Part shown: positions 26,510 through 35,301 of the stretch, piece by piece
Layout: every line of letters starts with the position of its first letter
Numbering within the stretch: position 1 is the first letter of the stretch
Assembly (NCBI GenBank): GCA_026692885.1
Contig: JAPLNJ010000402.1
Span: forward strand, 1 to 35,456
DNA from: Planctomycetota bacterium
GTDB lineage: Bacteria; Planctomycetota; Planctomycetia; Pirellulales; Pirellulaceae
Direction: 5' to 3'
DNA: 35,456 nt
The notes under the pieces: model-generated
What the model saw: the letters and a program-made list of their open reading frames with translations, nothing else
What the model was told of the DNA's origin: nothing
Databases searched by the model: none
Position numbers and translations under genes: made by a program

Positions 26510-29500
26510 ATGAGTGTCTCACCTCAGCCCCGCGTGGCGCTGGCTCCCTTTCGCACCAGCCCCTCGGCCATCGCGTGTTACTTCTTTCACGATTGCGAGC
26601 GTTTTCTGCGGTTTCGCTCCGCCAGCCCGGAGACGCGCGCCGCGGAAGGATTGCCTGCGCCGGAGTTCAGTCATAGTCCGCTGGTGAAAGCCGTCCTGGA
26701 GAGCGGACACCTGTGGGAGCAGACCGTCCTGGAAAAGGTCTTGGGCCAGCGGGCCCTGATCGCTCCGGGCGATGGCCAGCTGCATGCGCGGCGCTTCGAT
26801 TGGTCCCAGACGCTGCAGCTGCTACGCGAAGCGGAAAGCGGCACGTTCATCTACCAGCCGACGCTGCGCTTGCCGCGTGGGTTCTACGAGCGCTACGGCC
26901 TGGACCCCGAGTTGGTCGTCATCAGCGACAACCATCCCGACCTGATTGCGATTACCGACGACGGGCACGGGCACCGCCTGCTGCGCGTGCTGGACCTGAA
27001 ACGGGGCGAAACCCTGCACCTGACGCACCGGGTGCAGGTGCTGTTGTACGCCTTGGAACTGGAAGCCATCCTGTGGGCCGAAACGCTGGACGGTCTGCGC
27101 GCGGATGTGCAGTGCGGTGAGGTTTGGCTGGGCGCGCAGGCCTCGGCGACGCCGTTCGAACTGGCCGACTTGCGCCCGCACTTGGAGAACTTCTTGCGCC
27201 ACGATTTGATGCGCATCCTCCGCGGCGCGGCAGACGAGTCGCATTGGCATGTGCACTTCCGCTGCGAATGGTGCGAGTTCTTCGGCCATTGCCGCAGCGA
27301 AATGCAACGCGACAACGATCTCTCGCGATTGTCCCAGCTCACGTCCTACGGTAAGCAATTCCTCCGCTCCGAGGCCCACGTGCGGACCGTGCCGGAGTTG
27401 GGCGAATTCCTGCTGCGTCCGGGAGCGGATGAGCTGCTGGCGCGCTGTGCGTCTCTGGCCGGGCGCCGTCCACGGCTGACGCAGCAAGTGGCGGCGCTGG
27501 AAACCAACCGGCCGCAAACCCACGGAGCGGCCGCGCCGTCGCTGTCCAAAGGCGAGAATATCGGCTTGTTTCTGACGCTGCAGCAGGAACCGCTGGGCCA
27601 GTCGGTCTACTTGGCCGGGATCCATCTGACCGTCCGCAAGGATCTGCGTCAGGAACTCTTCTCGGCGGGCGTGGCCGCGCGGTTCTTCCAGGACCAGGGC
27701 TCGCCACCGCTGGTCTTGCTGGCCCGCGACCCGGCCGACGTGACCCGTATCCGCCGCGAGTGGGTGCAGGTGCTGTACGAGGTCATTACGCAGGTGGATC
27801 GCTACAATCAGGGACGGTCGTGGTCCGATCAGCTCAGCCTGCAAGCCTACGTGCTCACCGAACACGAACGCGAGTTGCTGATCGCGTGGCTGCTGGAGTC
27901 GCTACAGGATGCCTCGGGCGAAGACCTGCCGACTCTGGCCGAGCAGGCGATGGCGTTGCTGTTCCATTTCCAGGCACCGGAATTGATGGTCGCCGACAGC
28001 CACCCGGACCGTGAGGTCCCGTTTCCGGTCGTGGTGCTGCTGGACGCGCTGGGGCACGTGCTGGCCCTGCCGATCGAGGTCAGCTACACGCTGCCGGAAG
28101 CGTTGGAGGCCCTCGGCAGCCGGTTCCGCTATCGCCGCAATGACTATTTCCATTTCCCGCTCGGCCACGGCTTGCGGGCGGAGGCCATCCACGCGGCTTG
28201 GTATCACGGCCGGACGGAGTTGCTGCCGGAGATCGAAGACCAAGCCCGTGCGTTGTTACGAGCCCAGCGAGAATTGCTGCAGGGCATGCGTCAGCAGGCA
28301 GTGGACGCGATTTTCGCCTGGGCAGCCAAGTTCGCGCTGCCGACGCGCGGCAATTATCCCGACCCGCTGCTGTCGCGGCTGGCGTTTTTCGCGCGTTACG
28401 AAAGCCTGCTGGCCTGCCTGAGCGGACGCCACTCGCGGTGTGAACCGCAGGCGGTCCAATTGCTGCTGGGCAAGGTCATGGAACTGCGGGCCAGCGATGC
28501 GACGGAGTTCGAAGTCGTGTCGGGCGCAGCGCTGCCGGTCCAGCCGGGTGGCTTTCCCGAATGGCTGCTGGTGTCGGACGACGAGGCCGGCCGCAAGGCC
28601 CAGTTGGAGTACCGCGACTACGCCTGCCGCAGCCGGCTTTGGCAGGGCAAGCCGCAGACCCAGTTGGCCGTGGTGGGCGTGGCGAGCATCCAGCGCGACA
28701 AGCACGGCACGCCATTCCGCCTGACCGTCGAGTACGCCAAACCCTTTGCGGAGCAGGCTCCGCAGCCGGGCCAGCGGTTCCTGCTGTACCCGCGATTCAC
28801 CGACTATACGACCGACGGTGTGGTCGCCTTCCTCCAGAACTACGGCGCGGTGCTGGACCGAGCGGGCGAGGACGAATTGTTCCTGCGCTTGCTCCGCGAC
28901 CCAGCCAGTGTCTGTCGGCCGCAGTCGGGAGCGTCACCGCTCGCCGGGATCGGCACGGACGCTGCTCCGACGGAGGCCTTGATCAACCAGTTGCAATTGA
29001 CCGCCAGCCAAGCCGAGGCCTTCCGTGCGATCTGCCAGCGGCGGGTGGTACCCGTGTGGGGACCGCCGGGCACGGGCAAGACCCATTTCCTGGCGTCGGT
29101 GATTCTGGGTCTGGCGGTGGCTCAGGCCCGCGCCGGGCGGCCCTTCCGGGTGTTGGTTACCGCCTTCACCCACGCGGCCATCGAGAACCTGCTGCGCAAG
29201 GTAATCGCCTTGCGACAGGCCCTTGGAACAGGCCCTCACGTGGCCGCGTCTCTCCGAGACGCGGATGCCGGTCTCGGAGAGACCGGTCCACGTGGGGTGG
29301 ACACGGCGGTCCTGCAGGTCGCCAAAGTCAAGTCCTGGCAAGGCAGCGATCAGGGTCCCATCGAAGTGATCGAGCCGACCCGCCTGCCGCACTGGCTCGC
29401 CGGACAGGACCTGGCCGTGGTCGGCGCCACGGTACATTCGCTCCTGAAGACCTACGACGAGCTGCCGGAGTTCGATCTGGTGGTGATCGACGAGGCCTCG

Positions 29501-32500
29501 CAGGTCCGTGTCCCCGAAGCGGCGGTACCCATCAGTCTGGCTGGGCGCGCCGGCCGGCTGGTGCTGGCCGGTGATCACCTGCAGTTACCGCCGATCATCA
29601 ACGGCGTGTACCCGGAGCCGCTGCCTGGCCAGCCGCTATTGCATCGGTCGATCTTCGAAGTCGTCGCCGGTCAGCAGGAGGCGGCCCTACAGGAGGGCGA
29701 CACGAAACATAACTCCCTCGCCCCGGTACTCCGGGGAGAGGGTCGGGGTGAGGGGGGAAACAGCACCTGCTGCGATTGTTCTTCGGCCGTTCCTCGGGAG
29801 GGCGAGGCTCCCGCCGAGCCGCTGCCGGAAGCGACTTGGCTGGCAGCCGAGCACCGGGCGGACTACGCTCGCGCGGCGCAAGTCGCCGCCTCCGCCCACG
29901 GTACGGTGCAGCAGTTGACCGAAAATTTCCGTATGAACGACGTGTTGACCAGCTTCGCCGCCGGGTTGCTCTACGGCCCCAATTACCGGCCGGTGAACGA
30001 CACGGTGGCCTCGCGCCGCTTGGATCTAGTGTCGGAACGCTGCCTGGACCCGTTCGTGGAAGCCTGTCTCGATCCGGCGTTTCCGCTGGTGGTGGTCGTG
30101 CTGGACGGCATCTGGGCCGCGCGCGAGAATCCGCTGGAAGCACGACTCGTCGCCAAGCTGGTGACCGGGTTGCGCGGCACGTTGCGCAGCGCGGCCGGAA
30201 AATTGTACACCGACGATCACCGGTTCTTCCGAGCGGGTGTCTTTCTGGTCAGTCCGCACCGCGCCCAGATCCGCTTGATCGACCGCGAGTTGCGGCAGCA
30301 GCGGATGTGGCAGTCGGCCCCCTTCGTCGACACGGTCGACAAGATGCAGGGCCAGGAAGCCGACGCGGTGATCGTCAGCTACGGGGTGTCCGATCCCGAG
30401 TTCGCAGTCCAGGAGGCCGAGTTCATTTACGGCCTGAACCGCTTGAATGTGGCCGTGACTCGGGCGCGGGCCAAATGCGTCGTGTTCCTGTCGCGACCGC
30501 TGCTGGAGGCCTCGCTGCAGGTGTTGGAGCAGCCCGAGGCCATCCGCGGCATGGCCTTCATGCGCGATTTGGTGGCCGCCGTCGCGCGGTGCGGCGAGCA
30601 CCAGTCGTTCGACTTGGACGACGGCGCCCGGGCCGACGTGTACCGCGCGGCCGACTGTTTCCAAATGCCGGCGCCGGTCTCAGACGCGCACTTCGCGGCC
30701 GACGCCCACCTGCGCGAGTTGATCGATGACACCCTGCCGGACGCCAGTCCGAAGCGCAAGCGAGGGAAATCGCGCCGCAAGGCCCCGCTGTCTCAACCGC
30801 CGGCCCCCCCGGAGCAGAGTCAAGACCCAACTCCCTCGCCCCGGTACTCCGGGGAGAGGGTCGGGGTGAGGGGCGAAACAGCAAATGCCGAATTTGCCTC
30901 TCCTCCATTCGCAGGACCCGCGTCCGCGCCGTCCCCAACCCGCGAGGACGCTTGTCCTACGGCCACCGTCGAGATCACCGACCGCAAGTCTCTCGGCGTT
31001 CCGCCAGCCGCTGACCCCGGCACCGCATCGCTCCCCCACGCTACCACTCCCAGATCGGCAGCCGACATTCCTGCGGTGCTTGCCAGATTAAACGACCAGC
31101 AGCGGGCAGCGGCGCTGCACGGCGACGCCCCGCTGCTGATCATCGCCGGGGCCGGCACGGGCAAGACGACGACGCTGGTGCATCGCGTGGCCTATTTGAT
31201 CTCACAAGGCGTGCCGCCGCAGCGCATCCTGCTGCTGACCTTCACCCGGCGAGCCGCCGCCGAAATGCTCTACCGCGTCGCCGCCGTGCTGCAACAGCAG
31301 GACGTCAGCCGCCACGTGTGGGGCGGCACCTTCCACGGCGTCGGTGCCCGCCTGCTGCGGTGGCAGGGCGCGCCGATCGGCGTCGATCCACGGTTCTCGA
31401 TTCACGACCGGGGCGACTCGGAGACGTTGTTGCAGAGCATCTGCCGGAGTTTGGACTTGGCTCCGGGCGACAAGAAGTTCCCCAAGAAGAGAACCTGCCT
31501 GGCGATCCACAGCTACCTGGTCAATGCGGAACTGAGTCTGCCGGAGACCCTGGAGACGCAGTTCCAGACGTACACGCAATATGCGGAACCGTTGGGCCGG
31601 CTGTTCGCCGCTTACACGGACCAGAAGACGCTGTTGAACGTGTTCGACTATGACGACCTGCTGCGGAAGTGGTGCGAGTTGCTGGAGCACCCAGCCGTCG
31701 GCCGGCAGATCCGGGCGCGATTCGACTGCGTCCTGGTCGACGAGTACCAAGACACCAACCGTTTGCAGTCGCGGTTATTACACGGGCTGTGCCCCGACGG
31801 CCGCGGGTTAACCGTGGTCGGGGACGACGCCCAGTCGATCTACTCGTTCCGCGCCGCGACGGTGCGGAACATCCTGGACTTCCCCCAGGAATTCTCCGGC
31901 ACGCGGGTGGTGACGCTGGAGCAGAATTATCGCAGCACGCCACCGATTCTGGCCGCCTCGAACTGCGTGATGGCCGAGGCGGCCGAACGCTTTACGAAAG
32001 AGCTCTGGTCGCAACGGGCGGCCGGTCCGCCGCCGCAACTGATCAGCTGCGAAGACGAGCACCAGCAGGTGGATTTCGTTGTGCAGCGGATCCTCGACCA
32101 TCGTCGCCGCGGCGTACCGCTGGCTCAGCAAGCGGTGTTGTTCCGGTCCGCCCATCACAGCATTCTGCTGGAAGCCGAGTTGGCCCGTCAGAATCTGTCG
32201 TTCGTGAAATACGGCGGGCTAAAATTTGTCGAGGCGGCGCATGTCAAGGACTTGATGTCCTTCCTGCGACTGGCCGAGAATCCGCGTGACCGAGTCGCGG
32301 GCCAACGTTTGTTGACACTGCTGCCTGGCATCGGTCCGAAGAAGGCCGAGCAATTGCATCAGGTCTTGCTCGACTCCGGCAGCGGCTTCGCGGCCTGGGC
32401 GGACGTCAAGCCACCGGCGAAGGCCGTCGCGGACTGGCCGCAACTGGTCAGCTTGCTGCAGTATCTGGCGGATGCCGCGTCGGCCGGCGACTTGGCCATG

Positions 32501-33082
32501 CAGATGCGCAGCGTCCTGGCGTTCTACGAGCCGCTGATGGAAGGCCGCTATGATAATCTGCCGCAACGCTTGACCGACCTGGAGCAGTTGCAGCAGTTGG
32601 CCGTGCGCTTCGAGGACCGCGCCACCCTGCTGGCTGAACTGGCTCTCGACCCGCCGGACGAGGCCGCCGAACCCGAGGCCGCGGGCGACCGGTTGGTCTT
32701 GAGTACGCTGCACTCGGCCAAGGGCTTAGAGTGGCGGGTGGTCTACGTGTTGCACGCCACCGACGGCAAGATCCCGCACGAACGGAGCTTCGACGATGCC
32801 GAACAACTGGAAGAAGAGCGGCGGATGTTCTACGTGGCCATGACCCGCGCCGCTGATTGGCTGTACGTCTGCCAGCCGCGCCGCGAGTCGAGTTCCTACG
32901 GCAACAGCTGGTTGGGGAACGTGTACGAACAGACCACGTTGACGCGTTTCATCTCGAAATCCGCCAAACGCGAATTCCAATGCCAATCGGCCAGCACCTT
33001 CACACCGCCAGCCGAGGCGGAGTCGGCCCCACCCACTCCGAAACCTCGCCGGAAGACAAAACGGTCCGGGGCGCGGAACTAG
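26510..33082 (+). CDS. Giant fusion: Fe-S RecB-like nuclease, DNA2/NAM7 helicase, UvrD helicase
   Basis: A 2190-residue cytoplasmic protein. Residues 1-280 form a Cas4/RecB-like PD-(D/E)xK nuclease: D144, then D162-L-K164, the QxxxY motif (Q176, Y180), and an Fe-S cluster set with C29 (or C23) plus C252-x2-C255-x5-C261. Around 355-500 a TM0106-type RNase H-like region (LFLTLQQEPLGQSVYLAGI) lacks the usual acidic residues. An SF1B DNA2/NAM7 helicase follows: Walker A GPPGTGKT 851-858, Walker B D994-E995, GDHLQLPP, ENFRMND, MQGQEAD from 1279 and VAVTRAR ending near 1320. After a low-complexity linker (about 1390-1520), a UvrD/Rep SF1A helicase has GAGTGKT 1547-1553, VDEYQD 1743-1748, QNYRST, an HhH (LPGIGPKKAEQL), STLHSAKGLEW and VAMTRA. 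The ATG at 26510 is used; no ribosome binding site is evident. It likely resects or unwinds DNA in repair or defence. Repeat DNA is inserted in frame at three places. Confidence 0.88.
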   Translation: MSVSPQPRVALAPFRTSPSAIACYFFHDCERFLRFRSASPETRAAEGLPAPEFSHSPLVKAVLESGHLWEQTVLEKVLGQRALIAPGDGQLHARRFDWSQTLQLLREAESGTFIYQPTLRLPRGFYERYGLDPELVVISDNHPDLIAITDDGHGHRLLRVLDLKRGETLHLTHRVQVLLYALELEAILWAETLDGLRADVQCGEVWLGAQASATPFELADLRPHLENFLRHDLMRILRGAADESHWHVHFRCEWCEFFGHCRSEMQRDNDLSRLSQLTSYGKQFLRSEAHVRTVPELGEFLLRPGADELLARCASLAGRRPRLTQQVAALETNRPQTHGAAAPSLSKGENIGLFLTLQQEPLGQSVYLAGIHLTVRKDLRQELFSAGVAARFFQDQGSPPLVLLARDPADVTRIRREWVQVLYEVITQVDRYNQGRSWSDQLSLQAYVLTEHERELLIAWLLESLQDASGEDLPTLAEQAMALLFHFQAPELMVADSHPDREVPFPVVVLLDALGHVLALPIEVSYTLPEALEALGSRFRYRRNDYFHFPLGHGLRAEAIHAAWYHGRTELLPEIEDQARALLRAQRELLQGMRQQAVDAIFAWAAKFALPTRGNYPDPLLSRLAFFARYESLLACLSGRHSRCEPQAVQLLLGKVMELRASDATEFEVVSGAALPVQPGGFPEWLLVSDDEAGRKAQLEYRDYACRSRLWQGKPQTQLAVVGVASIQRDKHGTPFRLTVEYAKPFAEQAPQPGQRFLLYPRFTDYTTDGVVAFLQNYGAVLDRAGEDELFLRLLRDPASVCRPQSGASPLAGIGTDAAPTEALINQLQLTASQAEAFRAICQRRVVPVWGPPGTGKTHFLASVILGLAVAQARAGRPFRVLVTAFTHAAIENLLRKVIALRQALGTGPHVAASLRDADAGLGETGPRGVDTAVLQVAKVKSWQGSDQGPIEVIEPTRLPHWLAGQDLAVVGATVHSLLKTYDELPEFDLVVIDEASQVRVPEAAVPISLAGRAGRLVLAGDHLQLPPIINGVYPEPLPGQPLLHRSIFEVVAGQQEAALQEGDTKHNSLAPVLRGEGRGEGGNSTCCDCSSAVPREGEAPAEPLPEATWLAAEHRADYARAAQVAASAHGTVQQLTENFRMNDVLTSFAAGLLYGPNYRPVNDTVASRRLDLVSERCLDPFVEACLDPAFPLVVVVLDGIWAARENPLEARLVAKLVTGLRGTLRSAAGKLYTDDHRFFRAGVFLVSPHRAQIRLIDRELRQQRMWQSAPFVDTVDKMQGQEADAVIVSYGVSDPEFAVQEAEFIYGLNRLNVAVTRARAKCVVFLSRPLLEASLQVLEQPEAIRGMAFMRDLVAAVARCGEHQSFDLDDGARADVYRAADCFQMPAPVSDAHFAADAHLRELIDDTLPDASPKRKRGKSRRKAPLSQPPAPPEQSQDPTPSPRYSGERVGVRGETANAEFASPPFAGPASAPSPTREDACPTATVEITDRKSLGVPPAADPGTASLPHATTPRSAADIPAVLARLNDQQRAAALHGDAPLLIIAGAGTGKTTTLVHRVAYLISQGVPPQRILLLTFTRRAAAEMLYRVAAVLQQQDVSRHVWGGTFHGVGARLLRWQGAPIGVDPRFSIHDRGDSETLLQSICRSLDLAPGDKKFPKKRTCLAIHSYLVNAELSLPETLETQFQTYTQYAEPLGRLFAAYTDQKTLLNVFDYDDLLRKWCELLEHPAVGRQIRARFDCVLVDEYQDTNRLQSRLLHGLCPDGRGLTVVGDDAQSIYSFRAATVRNILDFPQEFSGTRVVTLEQNYRSTPPILAASNCVMAEAAERFTKELWSQRAAGPPPQLISCEDEHQQVDFVVQRILDHRRRGVPLAQQAVLFRSAHHSILLEAELARQNLSFVKYGGLKFVEAAHVKDLMSFLRLAENPRDRVAGQRLLTLLPGIGPKKAEQLHQVLLDSGSGFAAWADVKPPAKAVADWPQLVSLLQYLADAASAGDLAMQMRSVLAFYEPLMEGRYDNLPQRLTDLEQLQQLAVRFEDRATLLAELALDPPDEAAEPEAAGDRLVLSTLHSAKGLEWRVVYVLHATDGKIPHERSFDDAEQLEEERRMFYVAMTRAADWLYVCQPRRESSSYGNSWLGNVYEQTTLTRFISKSAKREFQCQSASTFTPPAEAESAPPTPKPRRKTKRSGARN
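29237..29294. repeat. Triple-hairpin palindrome inside the helicase gene
   Basis: Outer CACGTGG (29237-29243) pairs with CCACGTG (29288-29294). Between them lie two perfect hairpins: CCGCGTCTC/GAGACGCGG (29244-29264) and CCGGTCTC/GAGACCGG (29268-29286), each with a 3-base loop. The DNA is translated in frame as part of the first helicase domain, just after motif Ia (around residues 910-930). Confidence 0.85.
29711..29765. repeat. 55-bp intragenic repeat, copy 1
   Basis: Shares 54 of 55 bases with 30829-30883. Here the reading phase gives NSLAPVLRGEGRGEGG, between helicase motifs III and IV of the DNA2/NAM7 domain. It contains the hairpin CCCCGG-TACT-CCGGGG. A second known-looking planctomycete repeat, read as REGEAPAEP, follows at about 29798-29822. 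Confidence 0.9.
30829..30883. repeat. 55-bp intragenic repeat, copy 2
   Basis: Near-identical to 29711-29765 but in another reading phase, so it is translated as TPSPRYSGERVGVRGE. It lies in the linker between the two helicase domains. Confidence 0.9.
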
Positions 33083-33858
33083 CTGCAGTGTGCCTGCCGC
33101 GAGGTGATCCAACGACGCGTGTCATCGTCGAGTGCCGGGTCGGGCAATAGGTCGTGTTGCAGGGTCCGGGCATATCGGCCGCGTTCGTAGGTTTGCGAGA
33201 ACACGGCGGTCAGGTCGCAGCACACGTCGTGGTCGGGGGGCATTAACGGAATCGGGATCGCCGGCAGCAGGTCAGGCAGTCTCCAGGCAAATGCGTCGCA
33301 GTACGGACGCTGGGTGAAGCGAGAAACGAACGCGTAGAAGTGCCCGGGCGGAAGTCGGCCTGCCACCGGCAATCGCTCGCCGCCGATTAACAAGTCCAGT
33401 TCCACCAGATGCACGTTGTGACGGAGCACTGCCGCCCGCTTGTCCAGGAAGCGTCTGCGATCGGCGCCGCTCTTGTTGGAAGGAGACAACAACTCCAGCA
33501 CGGCGACCAAGGTCTCGTCGGGGCGGTGGTAGACCTCAATGTACGTCTCGCGAGTCTCTTCGCTTTCGATGACCAGCGGTAGCGTTGTCGGTTCGAGTGT
33601 CGCCACGCCGCCGGCTGCCACGGGCGACGCTTTCCAGGTCGGCTCACGCTGGAGGATCGCGACGTCCGGGCCGATCAACTTGCCTCGGGCCGGATGATAT
33701 TCGATCAGGTTGACCCGCTCGTTCAACCGCGCATCGTAGTTGTCCGGCAGTTCCCCCACCAACGTTTCGCACCAGTAATTGACGAACCTCGCGTGGAAAT
33801 CCGGCCAATAGCCTTCCCATTCGATGTACGGGTCGATGCCGGGAAATGGATTCGGCAT
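33079..33858 (-). CDS. DUF4058 family protein
   Basis: A 259-residue cytoplasmic protein. It starts at the ATG at 33858, where MPNPFPGIDPYIE matches the family N-terminus (MPSPFPGMDPYLE-like) and GGGAG lies upstream. Further on are GPDVAIL and, after a stretch of beta strands, VAVLELLSPSNK. This D...E-x-x-SPxNK arrangement recalls the PD-(D/E)xK-like fold of Uma2-type proteins, so nuclease-like function is possible but unproven. DUF4058 is common in planctomycetes and cyanobacteria with no assigned role. Its stop codon overlaps that of the giant helicase on the opposite strand within a shared CTAG (33079-33082), an unusually tight convergent arrangement. Confidence 0.85.
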   Translation of the reverse strand: MPNPFPGIDPYIEWEGYWPDFHARFVNYWCETLVGELPDNYDARLNERVNLIEYHPARGKLIGPDVAILQREPTWKASPVAAGGVATLEPTTLPLVIESEETRETYIEVYHRPDETLVAVLELLSPSNKSGADRRRFLDKRAAVLRHNVHLVELDLLIGGERLPVAGRLPPGHFYAFVSRFTQRPYCDAFAWRLPDLLPAIPIPLMPPDHDVCCDLTAVFSQTYERGRYARTLQHDLLPDPALDDDTRRWITSRQAHCS

Positions 33859-33906
33859 GGGAGAACTCCCGGGTTGAAGTCTCAGGTTCTGCAATGCGCG
33901 TATCGT

Positions 33907-33954
33907 GTAGGTCAGCCTTTCCAGGCTGACGTCCGGCTGGAAAGCCTGACCTAC
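33907..33954. repeat. Palindromic repeat, GTAGGTCAGG type, copy B (inverted)
   Basis: Begins GTAGGTCAGCC and ends GCCTGACCTAC. Its left arm is the exact reverse complement of the right arm of the element at 24222-24280, so this is the same element in the opposite orientation, with a shortened second arm. It lies between two minus-strand genes. Confidence 0.85.
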
Positions 33955-33970
33955 TTGGTGGCGGCCCGAC

Positions 33971-34822
33971 TCAGCACTTGCCCATCTTCTTCAGGTTCTC
34001 GAAGCAGCGTCGGATGCTGTCCAGCGGCCCACCGTCGTAGCTCTCCTGCTCGACGATGTACCACTCGGTATTACCGCTGGTCTCGCAGAGCTGGAACACG
34101 TCGGTCCACTTGACGTCGCCTTCGCCGACGCAAGCGCCGGGCTTGCCGCCGTGTTCCTTCAGATGGATTGTCGCCGAGCGGCCGGGATATCTCTTGAGCG
34201 TCGCATACGGATCGCCGCCGCCGCCCAGGCAGTTGCCCAGATCCAGCTGCATGACCACGTCGGGACCGGCGTTGGTGAACAGCACGTCCCAGGCCGTCTG
34301 GCCGTCGACTTTCTTGAAGTCGCCGCCGTGCGCATGATAGCCGACGCGCAGGCCTTGCGGCTTGACCTTCGCGGCCACTTCGGTCAGCAGCTTGGCGGTG
34401 TCGATCAAGGCCTGGACGGACTTGGTGTTCTCCTGCGGCAGGCCGGGGACGATTAAGTACTTGTTGCCCAGCGTCCGGTTGAACTCGACCGTCGTCTTGA
34501 GTTGCTCTCCGATGATGGTGTTCAGTCCCGTATGTGTGCCGCAGCACTTCAGGCCGTTGGCGTCCAGCAGCTTGCGCAGTTCATCCGCCTTGCGTCCGTA
34601 GTAGCCGGCGAACTCGACGCCCTTGTAGCCCATCTTGGCGACGGCCTCGATCACCGGGGGCAGATTTTTCTCGCACTCGTTCCGCACCGAGTAGAGCTGC
34701 AGCCCGAGGGGGATCTGCTTGCCGTCTGCGGCCGCCCAGGCGCGTGACCGCTGCACACCGGCCACGCAGGCCGCTGCCGCACCCACTCCGAGTTTCAACA
34801 AGCTACGACGCGAGATGTTCAT
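33971..34822 (-). CDS. Tat-exported sugar phosphate isomerase/epimerase-like TIM barrel
   Basis: A 283-residue protein with a Tat signal (SRRSLLKLGVGAAAACVAG) at residues 4-22. GGAGAAG lies upstream of the ATG at 34822. The mature part is an AP-endonuclease-2/xylose-isomerase-like TIM barrel: LGLQLYSVR, YKGVEFAGYYG, VGYHAHGGDF, VVMQLDLGN, ATIHLKEHG and YIVEQESY. The H, D, H and E residues in these motifs sit where divalent-metal ligands lie in the family. Members isomerise or epimerise sugars or inositol derivatives, and several planctomycete paralogues are exported and often lie near DUF1080 or oxidoreductase genes. Substrate unknown. It is a single gene flanked by repeats. Confidence 0.88.
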   Translation of the reverse strand: MNISRRSLLKLGVGAAAACVAGVQRSRAWAAADGKQIPLGLQLYSVRNECEKNLPPVIEAVAKMGYKGVEFAGYYGRKADELRKLLDANGLKCCGTHTGLNTIIGEQLKTTVEFNRTLGNKYLIVPGLPQENTKSVQALIDTAKLLTEVAAKVKPQGLRVGYHAHGGDFKKVDGQTAWDVLFTNAGPDVVMQLDLGNCLGGGGDPYATLKRYPGRSATIHLKEHGGKPGACVGEGDVKWTDVFQLCETSGNTEWYIVEQESYDGGPLDSIRRCFENLKKMGKC

Positions 34823-35002
34823 GATCTTCTCCAGGATTCAGGATGGAAATAAGGATGATACCGACGCGTGAATCGTCTCCCCGGCTCAGGCACACGCCCG
34901 GTAGTCTATCACATTTCCCGGTTCCCAAGCAGTACTTGGAAGACCATTGCCAACGCGCACTTAGCTCAAGCAGGCAAACGAAGACGGAAGACAGGAGAAT
35001 CG

Positions 35003-35042
35003 GGGACAGGAAAATGAAGGCAGGCATTTCGTTTCCTGTCCC
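35003..35042. repeat. 11-bp inverted repeat GGGACAGGAAA
   Basis: GGGACAGGAAA (35003-35013) faces its exact reverse complement at 35032-35042 across 18 bases. Related GGAAGACAGG / TCTTCCTGTCC sequences flank it, extending the symmetry imperfectly. Confidence 0.7.
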
Positions 35043-35132
35043 TCATCTTCCTGTCCAAAACGCGCACCGCTATGAACTATTTCAAGCTCTTGCGAAGTCA
35101 TAGGTTGAATCCTCGGTGTTGGGGTTAGGGGA

Positions 35133-35218
35133 TTTTCGCACGGATGGCAGAGCCAGAGCACGGATTTCTGTCTGCTTCGGTCTTCATCCGTGCTCTGACT
35201 CTGCCCTCCGTGCGAAAA
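35133..35218. repeat. Long inverted repeat with ~33-base arms
   Basis: Arms 35133-35165 and 35186-35218 are reverse complements with few mismatches. The outer ends read TTTTCGCACGGA and its complement; the inner ends read AGAGCACGGAT and its complement. The loop is 20 bases. It could fold into a strong hairpin, but no gene ends next to it on the plus strand. Confidence 0.8.
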
Positions 35219-35301
35219 ACAAAACCTGGAAGCCCCCAACCGTGACAGTGGTTCCAAGTTTGCAGCGGCGTCGCGAATTGGCGTAGCTGAATTCGCTAGA
35301 A

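Noticed and set aside
29711..30883. CRISPR array
   Set aside because: Only two copies about 1.1 kb apart within a coding sequence; no spacers and no cas operon. The Cas4-like domain belongs to the fused helicase.
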